A DNA stretch of 64,000 bases from Thiorhodovibrio winogradskyi (GTDB lineage: Bacteria > Pseudomonadota > Gammaproteobacteria > Chromatiales > Chromatiaceae), in NCBI RefSeq assembly GCF_036208045.1, contig NZ_CP121472.1, forward strand, positions 1,871,531 to 1,935,530, read 5' to 3'. The position numbers and the translations under genes were made by a program. The first letter of the stretch is position 1, and every line of letters starts with the position of its first letter. Below are positions 21,090 to 31,873 of the stretch, one piece after another. Below the pieces are notes generated by a model, which was not told the DNA's origin, searched no databases, and was given only the letters and a program-made list of their open reading frames with translations.

Positions 21090-23354
21090 ATGTTAAGCAA
21101 AGAACTCGAACTCACTCTGAACAACGCCTTCAGACAGGCACGCGAGAAGCGACACGAGTACATGACCGTGGAGCATCTGCTACTTGGTCTGCTCGATAAT
21201 CCATCGGCGGCCAAGGTGCTGCGCGCCTGTGGTGCCGATGCCTCACAGTTACGCCAGGAGATCAATCTATTCATCGAGGAAACCACGCCGCTGCTATCCG
21301 CGCGCGATGGCCGCGAAACCCAGCCAACCCTGGGCTTTCAGCGGGTGCTGCAGCGCGCGGTCTTTCATGTTCAGTCCTCCGGTCGGAAGGAGGTGACAGG
21401 TGCCAATGTGCTGGTGGCCTTATTCAGCGAACAGGACTCCCAGGCCGTGTTTCTACTCAATCAGCAGGATGTCACGCGCCTGGATGTGGTGAATTTTATT
21501 TCCCACGGCATTTCCAAGGTGCCAGGGGAGGATCAAAGCGAGGAGCCAGCGGCCGAGGGCGATGACGGACGCGGCGACGAGAAGGAATCCGCCAGCCCGC
21601 TGCGCAGCTTCGCGACCGACCTCAACGAACTGGCGCGCCAAGGCCGCATTGATCCACTCATAGGCCGTGCGCTCGAGGTGGAGCGCACGGTGCAAATTCT
21701 GTGTCGGCGGCGCAAGAACAACCCACTGCTGGTCGGCGAGGCCGGGGTTGGCAAGACCGCCATTGCCGAGGGCTTGGCCAAGAAGGTGGTCGATGGCGAA
21801 GTGCCCGAGGTGCTGGCCAATGCCACCATTTATGCACTGGACCTCGGTGCCTTGGTGGCCGGCACCAAGTATCGCGGGGACTTCGAGAAGCGCCTTAAAG
21901 CCGTGCTGGCGGAGCTCAAGCAGCTGCCGGACGCCGTGCTCTTTATCGATGAGATCCATACCGTCATCGGCGCGGGGGCGGCCTCTGGTGGCGTGATGGA
22001 TGCATCCAACCTGATCAAGCCCATGCTCGCCTCGGGTGATCTGCGGTGCATCGGTTCCACCACCTATCAGGAGTTTCGTGGCATTTTCGAAAAAGACCGC
22101 GCCCTGGCGCGGCGCTTCCAGAAGATCGATATCAACGAGCCCTCGGTCGAGGAGACGATTGAGATCCTTAAGGGGCTCAAGCCAAGGTTCGAGGACCATC
22201 ACCAGGTCAATTACACCCAGACCGCCCTGAGAGCCGCCGCCGAGCTGTCAGCAAAATTTATCAATGACCGCCATCTGCCCGACAAAGCCATTGATGTGAT
22301 CGACGAGGCCGGCGCTCATGTACAGCTGCGCCCGGCCGCCAAGCGAAAGAAGCGCATTGATGTCACCGACATCGAGAGCATCGTCGCCAAGATCGCCCGT
22401 ATTCCACCGAGAAAAGTCAGTCTGTCGGATACGGAATCCCTGCGTAACCTCGACCGCGACTTGAAAATGGTTGTTTACGGCCAGGATGAGGCCATCGATG
22501 TGATGACCTCGGCCATCCGCATGAACCGCTCCGGTCTAGGCAATGATGAGAAGCCCATTGGCTCCTTCCTCTTTACCGGCCCGACTGGCGTCGGCAAGAC
22601 CGAAGTGACCCGCCAGCTCGCCCGTGTGCTCAGCATGGAGCTGATTCGCTTCGATATGTCGGAGTACATGGAACGCCACACCGTCTCGCGCCTGATTGGC
22701 GCGCCTCCAGGCTATGTCGGCTTCGATCAGGGTGGCCTGCTGACCGAGGAAGTCACCAAGCATCCGCATGCGGTGCTGCTGCTCGATGAAATTGAAAAAG
22801 CCCACCCGGATGTCTTTAATCTGCTATTGCAGGTGATGGATCATGGCACCCTGACGGACAACAATGGCCGCAAGGCGGATTTTCGCAATGTCGTGCTGGT
22901 GATGACCACCAATGCTGGGGCCGAGGCAACCAGCCGGCGCTCCATCGGCTTTAGCGAGCAGGATCACTCCTCGGACGGCATGGAGGCGTTGAAACGCTTC
23001 TTCTCGCCAGAGTTCCGCAATCGGCTCGATGCCGTGGTGCAGTTCGCGCATCTCGAGCCCGAGACGGTCGCCAATGTGGTGAATAAGTTTATCTTCGAGC
23101 TTGAGCAGCAGTTGCTTGAGAAGAAGGTCGATCTGGTGGTCGATGAGGATGCGCGACTGTGGATTGCCGAGAAGGGCTACGACAAGCAGATGGGCGCGCG
23201 CCCCATGGCGCGGGTAATCCAGAACCACATCAAAAAGCCGTTGGCAAGTGAGTTGCTGTTTGGCGAACTCGCAGGCGGCGGGCGGGTGCGGGTGAGCCTG
23301 GGTGAGGATGGCGAGCTGGCGTTAAACTTCGACAGTGAGTCGGTTGCCGCCTGA
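21090..23354 (+). CDS. clpA: ATP-dependent Clp protease ATP-binding subunit ClpA
   Basis: ClpA unfolds proteins and feeds them to the ClpP peptidase. The 754 residues comprise an N domain (about 1-145) and two AAA+ modules with Walker A motifs GEAGVGKT and GPTGVGKT and Walker B FIDEIHT and LLLDEIEKA. The IGF-type loop (RRSIGFSEQ) that docks on ClpP is present in the second module. clpP itself is not in the window. It is coupled in position to clpS and convergent with infA. Confidence 0.97.
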   Translation: MLSKELELTLNNAFRQAREKRHEYMTVEHLLLGLLDNPSAAKVLRACGADASQLRQEINLFIEETTPLLSARDGRETQPTLGFQRVLQRAVFHVQSSGRKEVTGANVLVALFSEQDSQAVFLLNQQDVTRLDVVNFISHGISKVPGEDQSEEPAAEGDDGRGDEKESASPLRSFATDLNELARQGRIDPLIGRALEVERTVQILCRRRKNNPLLVGEAGVGKTAIAEGLAKKVVDGEVPEVLANATIYALDLGALVAGTKYRGDFEKRLKAVLAELKQLPDAVLFIDEIHTVIGAGAASGGVMDASNLIKPMLASGDLRCIGSTTYQEFRGIFEKDRALARRFQKIDINEPSVEETIEILKGLKPRFEDHHQVNYTQTALRAAAELSAKFINDRHLPDKAIDVIDEAGAHVQLRPAAKRKKRIDVTDIESIVAKIARIPPRKVSLSDTESLRNLDRDLKMVVYGQDEAIDVMTSAIRMNRSGLGNDEKPIGSFLFTGPTGVGKTEVTRQLARVLSMELIRFDMSEYMERHTVSRLIGAPPGYVGFDQGGLLTEEVTKHPHAVLLLDEIEKAHPDVFNLLLQVMDHGTLTDNNGRKADFRNVVLVMTTNAGAEATSRRSIGFSEQDHSSDGMEALKRFFSPEFRNRLDAVVQFAHLEPETVANVVNKFIFELEQQLLEKKVDLVVDEDARLWIAEKGYDKQMGARPMARVIQNHIKKPLASELLFGELAGGGRVRVSLGEDGELALNFDSESVAA

Positions 23355-23424
23355 GCATGACGAAACACAAGACCGAATCACCCGCGGGGGTTCGGTCGGG
23401 CCTTCTCCGCGGATTCGAACTCAT

Positions 23425-23442
23425 GGTCGAATTTATTCGACC
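23425..23442. terminator. Bidirectional hairpin between clpA and infA
   Basis: GGTCGAAT and ATTCGACC form an 8-bp stem around TT between the convergent genes clpA and infA. On the plus strand GAATGTTTTCTTT follows. It is a plausible shared terminator, though the loop is very short and the stem may fold with a 4-base loop instead. Confidence 0.5.
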
Positions 23443-23482
23443 GAATGTTTTCTTTGGCGCCCGAATGCTTACCTTGGGTTGC

Positions 23483-23701
23483 TTACCTGACCCTGTAGGT
23501 GATACGCCCTTTGGTCAGATCGTAAGGGGTTAACTCAACCGTGACCTTGTCGCCGGTCAGGATGCGGATATAGTGCTTGCGCATCTTGCCGGAAATATGG
23601 GCGGTGACAACATGACCGTTCTCGAGTTCGACACGAAATACGGTGTTCGGCAGGGTCTCGACAACCGTGCCTTCCATCTGGATAACGTCTTCTTTTGCCA
23701 T
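23483..23701 (-). CDS. infA: Translation initiation factor IF-1
   Basis: IF-1 occupies the A site of the 30S subunit during initiation. The standard 72 residues begin [20 protein letters not shown], contain the OB-fold segment [20 protein letters not shown] and end KGRITYRVR. Its place next to clpA is conserved in gammaproteobacteria. Confidence 0.98.
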   Translation of the reverse strand: MAKEDVIQMEGTVVETLPNTVFRVELENGHVVTAHISGKMRKHYIRILTGDKVTVELTPYDLTKGRITYRVR

Positions 23702-23781
23702 TGGTTAGGTAATGGTGGTCAGCTAATGGGGCGGGAAATCTGGTGGAGAAACGGGTGTTAAAAGCGGGAGAACAACGAAAG

Positions 23782-23808
23782 GGCGGCCGATCAGTTGGCA
23801 CGGCCGCC
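23782..23808 (-). terminator. Hairpin downstream of bpt
   Basis: GGCGGCCG and CGGCCGCC form an 8-bp stem around an 11-base loop in the 263-base gap between bpt and infA, both on the minus strand. Read on that strand the stem is followed by CTTTCGTTGTT, a weak T-rich tail. It probably ends the aat-bpt transcript and leaves infA with its own promoter. Confidence 0.5.
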
Positions 23809-23964
23809 TGTCGGTAAAGCCAATTCCGCAAAACTGGTCAAGTATAGCACAGCGAAGTCTGTTTGCCGGCGCCTGGTTATTGGCCCGGTCTACACCGAAT
23901 AGACACCCAAATTTAGAATTGCTGCCCCCGGGCGCGCTGTCATCGCGCAAAGGCCTTCAGCGCC

Positions 23965-24705
23965 CTAGTCCCTCTCGCCCGCGCGAAGAGAGTGCCATTC
24001 CCCGTCAATCCAGGCCTCCACTGGGTGAAAATTAGCCTTGTAGGCCATTTTGCGGCTTTCGGCGATCCAGTAGCCCAGGTACAGATAATGGAGTCCAAGC
24101 TCGCGGGCCTCGAGAATCTGGCTCAGAACGGCAAATGTCCCGGGCGCGCGCGCGGATTGCGCCGGATCAAAAAAAGTATAGACCGCGGACAGCCCGCTGA
24201 TCAGCAGGTCGCTGACCGCCACGCCAATCAGCGTGCCGCGATGGCGCATTTCGAGCAGGCGGCTCTGCCCCGCCCAGGGAGCAAGCAAAAACCGTCGATA
24301 GCTGGTCGGTGAAATGTCATCCGCCATGTCGCCGTCGCCATGGCGCGCAAGCAGATAGCGGCGGAAGAGTTCGTAGTGTTCCTGGTCGAAGACTGGTGCG
24401 CGTGCTCTAAGTTCGATGTCGCTGTTTTTGGTCAGATTGCGCCGCTGCGAGCGATTGGGCCGGAAGTCCGCCACTGGCACCCGCAGCGGCACGCAGCGCC
24501 CGCAGCCACGGCAGGCCGGGCGGTAGAAATGATCGCCACTGCGGCGAAAGCCCAGTTGCTGGAGCCAGTCTGCATGGTGGCGGTCGATGCGCACATTGGG
24601 GTCGACAAAGAGCGTGCGTGCAGAGCGATCCGGCAGATAGGAGCAGGCATGTTCCCCGGTCAAATAGAGCGGCAGGTTGGCATGAATGGGCACCTGCGAG
24701 GTCAT
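23965..24705 (-). CDS. bpt: Aspartate/glutamate leucyltransferase (N-degron)
   Basis: Bpt transfers leucine from Leu-tRNA to N-terminal Asp or Glu, creating a primary N-degron for ClpS. The 246-residue product has the arginyltransferase-family N terminus with CSYLPDRSARTLFVDP and the cysteine cluster CRGCGRCVPLR, then the C-terminal acyltransferase fold with GHYLYLGYWI-like YLYLGYWIAESRKMAYKANF. It overlaps the start of aat by 4 bases. E. coli lacks this gene; many gammaproteobacteria and vibrios have it next to aat. Confidence 0.94.
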   Translation of the reverse strand: MTSQVPIHANLPLYLTGEHACSYLPDRSARTLFVDPNVRIDRHHADWLQQLGFRRSGDHFYRPACRGCGRCVPLRVPVADFRPNRSQRRNLTKNSDIELRARAPVFDQEHYELFRRYLLARHGDGDMADDISPTSYRRFLLAPWAGQSRLLEMRHRGTLIGVAVSDLLISGLSAVYTFFDPAQSARAPGTFAVLSQILEARELGLHYLYLGYWIAESRKMAYKANFHPVEAWIDGEWHSLRAGERD

Positions 24706-25472
24706 GACGCGGGTCGCTCTTCGCTGCTCGGCGGCTCGGGAAAATGGCGGCCGCCGTCGTCCCAGGAACCCTCGCGACCGGGCAGATCGCGGCAGGTCCG
24801 AAGTTTTTCGATGAACAGTGCTCGCGGCACCGCGCGCGCACCCATGCGCAGCAGATGCTCGGTCACCACCTGGCAGTCGATGAGCTCAAAGTCCCATGCG
24901 GCCAGCCGCTGGCTCAGGAATACCAGCGCCAACTTGGATGCGTCAGTCGCGCGTGAGAACATGGATTCACCAAAAAAGGCGCGGCCGATGGCGACCCCAT
25001 AAAGCCCACCCACCAGCCGCTCTTGTCCCTCCTCCCACACCTCAACCGAATGGGCGATGCCGTGAATGTTGAGCGCGCGGTAAGCGCGAATCATTTCCGG
25101 CAGCAGCCAGGTGCCCTGTTCGCCATGGCGGCTGATATTGGCACAGGCGTTGATCACGCGCGGAAAGTCGCGGTCCATGGTCAGCGCGAAACGACGCTGG
25201 CGCAGCCTTTTGCGCAGACTGCGGGAAATGTGCAACTCCTTGGGAATTAACAGAGTGCGCGGATCGGGCGACCACCACAGAATCGGATCGCCCTGGTTGT
25301 ACCAGGGAAAAATGCCCTGGCGATAGGCATTGACCAGACGCCGCGTGCTTAGGTCGCCTCCAATGGCCAGCAGCCCGTTGGGATCGCACAGGGCATTCTC
25401 GACACTCGGGAAAGCGCCGCTCGGATCGTTGGGGGAGAGCAGAAAGGGCAGTCTGCGTGGTCGACGCATCAA
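24702..25472 (-). CDS. aat: Leucyl/phenylalanyl-tRNA--protein transferase
   Basis: Aat attaches Leu or Phe to N-terminal Lys or Arg, making them ClpS targets. The 256 residues contain LLAIGGDLSTRRLVNAYRQG, IFPWYNQGDPILWWSPDPRT, HSVEVWE and GGLYGVAIGRAFFGESMFS, all conserved in the family. It overlaps bpt by 4 bases downstream and the COG3146 gene by 4 bases upstream, so the three genes are probably one operon. Confidence 0.96.
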   Translation of the reverse strand: MMRRPRRLPFLLSPNDPSGAFPSVENALCDPNGLLAIGGDLSTRRLVNAYRQGIFPWYNQGDPILWWSPDPRTLLIPKELHISRSLRKRLRQRRFALTMDRDFPRVINACANISRHGEQGTWLLPEMIRAYRALNIHGIAHSVEVWEEGQERLVGGLYGVAIGRAFFGESMFSRATDASKLALVFLSQRLAAWDFELIDCQVVTEHLLRMGARAVPRALFIEKLRTCRDLPGREGSWDDGGRHFPEPPSSEERPAS

Positions 25473-26611
25473 GGCTTGGGTCTGTCCTTATAAGGGCTGT
25501 GCTGGTGCATCTCGGCAAGATAGTCCCGCATGGCCGCGCGCTCGTGTTGCAAAAAGGCGTTGATGGGTTGGCGCAGGCGCGGGTCGGCAATCCAGTGCGC
25601 CGACCAGGTCGCGGTGGGCAGGAAGCCGCGCGCGATCTTGTGCTCGCCCTGTGCGCCGGGCTCGAAGCGCGTCAACCCTTCGCTGATGCAATGTTCAAGG
25701 CCCTGATAATAGCAGGCTTCGAAATGCAGGCTATGAAAGTCGGCCGAGCAACCCCAATGGCGCCCATACAGACTGTGTGCGCCAACCAGGCAAAAGGCCG
25801 CGGCGACACTTTGACCCTGGTAGTCGGCCAGCACCAGCAGCAGTTGCTCGCCCATGGTCTCGGCGATGTCGAGAAAAAAATCCAGGCTTAGGGTTGGGAT
25901 GCCGCCGCGCTTGTCGAAGGTGTCTTCATAGAAGCGGTGAAAGACCGCCCACTGCGCCTCGCTGACGGCATCGCCGCGCAGTCGCCGCAACTGCACTCCG
26001 GCATCGCTGACGCGGCGGCGCTCGCGCTTGATCTTTTTGCGCTTTTCGGCCGAGAAAGCGGACAGCAGATGGTCGAAGTGCTCGTACCCCTGGTTGTGCC
26101 AGTGAAATTGGCAGCCCATGCGCGCCATGAATCCGCCTTCTTCCTGCCAGGCGAGCTCTTCCTCGGTGCCAAACAGCCAGTGCGCCCCCGAGAGCCCGAG
26201 CTTCTCGGCCAATTGTCGGGCGCCCGCAATGAGCATTTGGGCTTGGGTCTCGCGCGCCGGTCCGGGCGACGTGAGCACCCGTGCCCCGGTGGCCGGAGTG
26301 TAAGGCGCGGCCATGACCAGCTTGGGGTAATAGCGCCCGCCCGCGCGCTGGTAGGCATCGGCCCAGGCCCAGTCGAAGACGAACTCGCCGTAAGAATTGA
26401 ATTTTAAGTAGCAGGGCGCGGCGGCGACAAGCTGGCCCTGGGTGTCGTAGAGTCCCAGATGCTGTGGAATCCAGCCGAAGCGTTCGCCCACGGCGCCGTG
26501 GCGTTCCATGGCGGCGAGGAATTCATGGCGCAGGAAGGGCGTGTCGGCGCCGACCAGCCGGTTCCAGGATGCCACCGGAATGTCGGCGAGCGAGGCATGA
26601 ACCTGAATCAT
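25469..26611 (-). CDS. COG3146 (DUF482) FemAB/GNAT-like acyltransferase
   Basis: The 380-residue protein resembles the widespread COG3146 family, annotated as peptidogalycan biosynthesis or GNAT N-acetyltransferase. It starts MIQVHASLADIPVASWNRLV and contains FRHEFLAAMERHGAVG-like and FVFDWAWADAYQRAGGRYYP blocks, then GAHSLYGRHWGCS and LHFEACYYQGLEHCISEGL. The substrate is unknown. The start at 26611 is chosen at the conserved N terminus; upstream open frame is GC-rich and lacks family features. The 4-base overlap with aat puts it in the N-degron operon, a common neighbourhood for this family. Confidence 0.85.
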   Translation of the reverse strand: MIQVHASLADIPVASWNRLVGADTPFLRHEFLAAMERHGAVGERFGWIPQHLGLYDTQGQLVAAAPCYLKFNSYGEFVFDWAWADAYQRAGGRYYPKLVMAAPYTPATGARVLTSPGPARETQAQMLIAGARQLAEKLGLSGAHWLFGTEEELAWQEEGGFMARMGCQFHWHNQGYEHFDHLLSAFSAEKRKKIKRERRRVSDAGVQLRRLRGDAVSEAQWAVFHRFYEDTFDKRGGIPTLSLDFFLDIAETMGEQLLLVLADYQGQSVAAAFCLVGAHSLYGRHWGCSADFHSLHFEACYYQGLEHCISEGLTRFEPGAQGEHKIARGFLPTATWSAHWIADPRLRQPINAFLQHERAAMRDYLAEMHQHSPYKDRPKP

Positions 26612-26654
26612 GTCAGCCGCGGTAGAGACGCGTGCGAGGTCGCCCGGACCAGGA

Positions 26655-26993
26655 TTACAAAGGCCATAGCCGGAAGCCGAGCCATAGGAACACCCCGGCG
26701 GCGAACAAGGAGGCGGCAAAGGGCCAGAGCGCGCTCAGGCGGAACTCCCGCTCCCGGGCGGCACGCAACGCAAGATAGGCGCCGGCCAGATTGATGATCA
26801 CCCCAAGTTCGCACAGTCCGAGCAGGGCCAAGAGTGGGAATTTGGTGCCCAGCTCGCCGGGCTGGGAGCCCACGGCCACCGCCAGCAGCAAGACCCCGGA
26901 ACTCGCCAGCGCGAGTGCCGGAAAGCGTTTTGTGCCAAGGGACAGGGGTTGCGGACCAATGGGTTTCGGACCAGATGCGTGGCTGTCAGTCAT
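26655..26993 (-). CDS. Small integral membrane protein of unknown function
   Basis: I do not recognise the family. The 112 residues have a polar N terminus (about 1-23) and three hydrophobic segments at roughly 25-42, 52-74 and 87-108, the last ending GVFLWLGFRLWPL. It lies between trxB and the COG3146 gene on the same strand with short spacers of 20 and 43 bases, so it may be cotranscribed with them. Confidence 0.7.
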   Translation of the reverse strand: MTDSHASGPKPIGPQPLSLGTKRFPALALASSGVLLLAVAVGSQPGELGTKFPLLALLGLCELGVIINLAGAYLALRAAREREFRLSALWPFAASLFAAGVFLWLGFRLWPL

Positions 26994-27013
26994 GGTCGGT
27001 CGGCATCCGTGAT

Positions 27014-28006
<993 letters not shown>

Positions 28007-28250
28007 TTAATGTTGGGTTCGGTTGGCGCCCGCGGAGCTTGGTCCGGGTTGCTCCCGGGTTGCTCCCTGGTTACTCATGGCAACTTCACCGGCGGTTGGT
28101 CGGCAGGCACCCAAGCCTGGCCGCGAGCCTTGCCATGAATGTGGCTGCGAGGCGCCGCAAAGCGGCCAGTTTAAGGGCGCGCGGCGGGGCGGTAAAGCGG
28201 ATCCGGACGCATGAGTCCCAGAAAAAGTTTTATGAAACTGCACGAATAAA

Positions 28251-28285
28251 CTCCGATAAGGTTATAATAAATCGAATGATCGGAG
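28251..28285. promoter_or_regulatory. Inverted repeat spanning a -10 box and the ftsK ribosome site
   Basis: CTCCGAT at 28251 and ATCGGAG at 28279 are perfect inverted repeats 21 bases apart. A TATAAT at 28263-28268 lies between them, and the right arm overlaps the Shine-Dalgarno GGAGG of ftsK. The arrangement could be an operator or a hairpin that hides the ribosome site. No clear -35 box was seen. The rest of the 312-base trxB-ftsK gap holds no gene. Confidence 0.4.
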
Positions 28286-28292
28286 GATAATT

Positions 28293-30785
28293 ATGCAGGC
28301 AACCCGGACAGGCGAATTCACTTTCAGTGATTACATTGAGCGCGTTGTGCGTGAGGCAGGGATTTGGGCACTGGTGGCTCTGGCCGCCTTTCTGGCGCTC
28401 TCCCTGGCCACATATGCGCCAGGTGATCCCGGCTGGTCTTATGTTGGGCCTGAGTCCCAGGTCAACAATGCGGCTGGACGCGCCGGCGCCTGGTTCGCCG
28501 ATGTGGCCTTGTTTTTATTTGGGCTGTTCGCCTATTTGATTCCTTTAATGTTGGTCGTCAGCGCACTGCTGTTGTTCCAGTGTCGCGAGCAGGAGCCCGA
28601 AACCCGGTTGTTGCGGCTGGCGCTGCACTGGCTGGGGGTGGCGCTGACGCTGGTGGCGGCCACCGCGCTGGCCAGCGCCCAGTTCGATGCGTTGCTCGGC
28701 TGGTTGCCGACCGGTCTTGGCGGGGGGCTCGGGCGTCTGGGCGCGGAATGGACACAAAGTCTCTTTGGTGGCACTGGCAGAGTATTCTTTTTGTTCCTGC
28801 TGCTGCTCATTGGCGTGTCATTGATGACGGGCATGTCACCTCTGGCGATTGTTGATGCGGTCGGTGAGTTTACGCTTTGGCTGATGGGGCTGGCACTGAC
28901 GGCCTGGCGACGCCCCGGCGCGGGCGAGACCGCCGCGGACGCGGAAGCGCTATTGGACGCGGATGCACCGGCGGAGGAAGGCCGGTTCGGTCGCTTCTAT
29001 CGGCGCTTGCGGCAACCCCGGGCGGAAAATGATACGGACCCGAGTTTTGGCGATTTGGATGCGATTGATGGCGAGGCCGAGGTCATCAGTGAGACCCTGG
29101 GCCGGGTACCCTGGGAACCCGAGGTGGATCGCGGCGCTACCGTCCCACTGCGGGAGACGGCGACGGAGGCGAAGGCACCCATGCCGGATCAGGAATCCGC
29201 CGGGCCGCGTCCGGTGTATCGTTCCGCGACTCCCCAGTCATCCAGTCTGGCGCCCAAGATCAAGCCGGGGGATCCCATGTGCCCGCCCTTCGAGCTACTC
29301 GACCCGGCGCGCCCTGGCCGGCGCGGCTACACCCCGGACCAACTCGAGACGCTCTCGGCCGAGGTCGAAGCCCGGCTGGCTGACTATGGCGTCAAAGCCC
29401 AGGTGGTGGCCGTCCAGCCCGGTCCGGTGGTGGCCCTGTTCGAGCTGGAACTGGCACCTGGGGTCAAGGCGGCCAAGATCACCGGCCTTGCCCGGGATAT
29501 TGCCCGGGCGCTGTCGAAAATCAGTGTGCGGGTGGTGGAGATCATTCCCGGCAAATCGGTCATCGGGCTTGAGATTCCCAATGACACGCGGGACATGGTG
29601 GTTTTGAGCGAAGTGCTGAACTCGGATGCCTATCGCAAGAAAAACTCCGCGCTCACCATTGGACTTGGCACCGACATTGGCGGGCAGCCCGTGGTGGCGG
29701 ATTTGGGGGCCATGCCCCATGCGCTCATCGCCGGCACCACGGGTTCGGGTAAGTCGGTGGCCATCAACGCCATGATCCTGAGTCTGCTGTACAAGGCCGA
29801 GCCCAAGGACGTGCGCCTGATCATGGTCGACCCGAAAATGCTCGAACTCTCGGTCTACAATGGCATCCCGCATCTGCTCACCCCGGTGGTGACGGACATG
29901 AAGGAAGCCGCCAACGCCCTGCGCTGGTGCGTGGCCGAGATGGAACGCCGCTATCGCCTGATGTCGGAACTCAAGGTGCGCAACATTGGCGGCTTCAACA
30001 AACTCATCAAGCAGGCGAGTGATGCCGGTGAGGCCATTATCGATCCTGTCGCCCTGGCCGCCGCCGGCGGTGAACTGGATCCAGACCTGCCCCCGCCGAC
30101 CCTGAGCCATCTGCCTTATATTGTCGTCATCATCGACGAACTGGCCGACATGATGATGGTGGTGGGCAAAAAGGTCGAGGAACTCATCGTGCGCCTGGCG
30201 CAAAAGGCACGTGCCTCGGGCATTCATCTGCTGCTTGCCACCCAGCGCCCGTCGGTGGACGTGCTGACCGGGTTGATCAAGGCCAATGTGCCAACGCGCC
30301 TGGCGTTCAAGGTCTCCTCGCGGGTTGACTCCCGCACCATTCTTGACCAGATGGGCGCCGAGCAACTCCTGGGCCATGGCGACATGCTCTACATGGCCCC
30401 CGGCAGCAGCATCCCGCAGCGGGTGCATGGCGCCTTTGTCGACGATCATGAAGTCCACAAGGTCGTGGATCATCTCAAGCAATTCGGTCCGCCCGAGTTC
30501 ATCGACACCGTGCTGCAGGAGTCCTCCGACTTCCTGACCGGCATCGACCCGGAACCCAGCGCCGGTGGCGATGTCGAGGATAAGGACGCGCTCTTTGATG
30601 AAGCGGTGCAGATTGTCGTCGAAACCCGCCGCGCCTCCATCTCGGGCGTGCAGCGGCGGCTGAAAATCGGCTATAACCGTGCCGCGCGCATGATCGAGGA
30701 AATGGAACGTATCGGCTTGGTTGGTCCGGCCGAGACCAACGGCAATCGCGAGGTCTTGGCTCCGCCGCCGGCGTCCGAGGAGTGA
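28293..30785 (+). CDS. ftsK: DNA translocase FtsK
   Basis: FtsK links divisome assembly to chromosome dimer resolution at dif. The 830 residues hold four N-terminal membrane segments (about residues 20-200), an acidic linker much shorter than in E. coli, the RecA-like motor with Walker [14 protein letters not shown] and Walker [15 protein letters not shown], and the gamma winged-helix domain ([20 protein letters not shown]) that reads KOPS sites. The start ATG follows CGGAGG. lolA and rarA follow on the same strand as in E. coli. Confidence 0.97.
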   Translation: MQATRTGEFTFSDYIERVVREAGIWALVALAAFLALSLATYAPGDPGWSYVGPESQVNNAAGRAGAWFADVALFLFGLFAYLIPLMLVVSALLLFQCREQEPETRLLRLALHWLGVALTLVAATALASAQFDALLGWLPTGLGGGLGRLGAEWTQSLFGGTGRVFFLFLLLLIGVSLMTGMSPLAIVDAVGEFTLWLMGLALTAWRRPGAGETAADAEALLDADAPAEEGRFGRFYRRLRQPRAENDTDPSFGDLDAIDGEAEVISETLGRVPWEPEVDRGATVPLRETATEAKAPMPDQESAGPRPVYRSATPQSSSLAPKIKPGDPMCPPFELLDPARPGRRGYTPDQLETLSAEVEARLADYGVKAQVVAVQPGPVVALFELELAPGVKAAKITGLARDIARALSKISVRVVEIIPGKSVIGLEIPNDTRDMVVLSEVLNSDAYRKKNSALTIGLGTDIGGQPVVADLGAMPHALIAGTTGSGKSVAINAMILSLLYKAEPKDVRLIMVDPKMLELSVYNGIPHLLTPVVTDMKEAANALRWCVAEMERRYRLMSELKVRNIGGFNKLIKQASDAGEAIIDPVALAAAGGELDPDLPPPTLSHLPYIVVIIDELADMMMVVGKKVEELIVRLAQKARASGIHLLLATQRPSVDVLTGLIKANVPTRLAFKVSSRVDSRTILDQMGAEQLLGHGDMLYMAPGSSIPQRVHGAFVDDHEVHKVVDHLKQFGPPEFIDTVLQESSDFLTGIDPEPSAGGDVEDKDALFDEAVQIVVETRRASISGVQRRLKIGYNRAARMIEEMERIGLVGPAETNGNREVLAPPPASEE

Positions 30786-30923
30786 GGACCATTGGCGGCT
30801 TGTACGGGCGAATGCACGCGCTTGACCAGCCCCGCCAAGGATCAGAAGGCCACCGAAAGCAGCCTGTTAAAGGCTAAAGTTGCGCGCACGAAACGCCATT
30901 TTGCTCACAGGATCAACAAAATC

Positions 30924-31568
30924 ATGACACCAAGCATGCGACTCGCCGGATTTCTGATCGTCATCAGTCTTTTATTTCTATCGCTCGGCGCCAACGCCGC
31001 CCCCGACCCGGTCGCCACCCTCAAGGACTATCTCAAGGACCTAAACAGCCTGAGCGCCGATTTCCGCCAGATTACCCTCACGCCGGGCTCCAGCGGGGAG
31101 CAGACCTTCGAGTCCGAGGGCCGGCTGTTTTTGCGTCGCCCCGGGCAGTTTCGCTGGGAATACGACAAGCCCAGCGAGCAGCTCATCGTCGCCGATGGCA
31201 AGCGTGTCTACCTGCGGGATACCGAGCTTAACCAGGTCAGCCACCGCTCCCAGCAAGCCGCGCTCGATGGCACCCCAGCCCAGCTTCTGGTCAGTGACCG
31301 GCCGGTCGAGGAATTTTTTGCCTTGCGTCCGCTGAGTCGCGATGACGGGCGCCTGTGGGTGGAACTCGAACCCAAGGCCGACGATTCCCAGGTCGAGCGC
31401 CTGCAAATCGCCTTCATCGACGGACAACTCGACACCCTGCTGATGGAAGACCGCTTCGGTCAGCTGACCCGCTTCATTTTCACCGGCATCCAACGTAACC
31501 CAAAGCTGTCGGACGCGCTCTTTGAATTTGATCGTCCCGCCGGCGGGGACTTCCTGCAAATCGATTGA
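30924..31568 (+). CDS. lolA: Outer-membrane lipoprotein carrier protein LolA
   Basis: LolA carries lipoproteins through the periplasm from LolCDE to LolB. The ATG at 30924 gives 214 residues with a signal peptide ending LSLGANAAPDP. The mature part shows LNSLSADFRQITLTPGSSG, FLRRPGQFRWEYDKPSEQLI and VYLRDTELNQVSHR, typical of LolA. An open frame continues upstream to 30792 but would bury the signal peptide. Position between ftsK and rarA is conserved. Confidence 0.95.
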   Translation: MTPSMRLAGFLIVISLLFLSLGANAAPDPVATLKDYLKDLNSLSADFRQITLTPGSSGEQTFESEGRLFLRRPGQFRWEYDKPSEQLIVADGKRVYLRDTELNQVSHRSQQAALDGTPAQLLVSDRPVEEFFALRPLSRDDGRLWVELEPKADDSQVERLQIAFIDGQLDTLLMEDRFGQLTRFIFTGIQRNPKLSDALFEFDRPAGGDFLQID

Positions 31569-31642
31569 GGCTGGCCTGGTGGTGCCTGTCTTGTCGTGCG
31601 TCGCGTTGAAATGATGACCTGACAGACCGAGGAAGCAGCAAG

Positions 31643-31873
31643 ATGCAACAATTGGATCGAATCACTCAGCAGCCGGGTGTCATGGGAGGTAAGGCATGTA
31701 TTCGTGGAATGCGTGTGACGGTGGGCATGATCGTCGGGCAGATCAGTACTGGGCGCACCATCGACGACATGCTTGTCGATTACCCCTACCTTGAGCGTGA
31801 AGACATCATGCAGGCATTGCGCTACGCAGCCTGGCTGGCGAATGCGCAAGAATTCGAGCTGGCTTGTGCATGA
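31643..31873 (+). CDS. DUF433 protein, probable antitoxin
   Basis: The 76-residue protein fits DUF433: GVMGGKACIRGMRVTVGMIV and TIDDMLVDYPYLEREDIMQA form the conserved helix-turn-helix-like core. DUF433 proteins are usually paired with a DUF5615 PIN-like protein and are thought to be antitoxins. The stop codon overlaps the start of the next gene (ATGA). The pair interrupts the lolA-rarA junction. Confidence 0.85.
   Translation: MQQLDRITQQPGVMGGKACIRGMRVTVGMIVGQISTGRTIDDMLVDYPYLEREDIMQALRYAAWLANAQEFELACA

Noticed and set aside
29295-30482. Open frame of 395 codons antisense to ftsK
   Set aside because: Lies entirely within the FtsK motor domain; the translation is His/Gln-rich and looks like a shadow frame.
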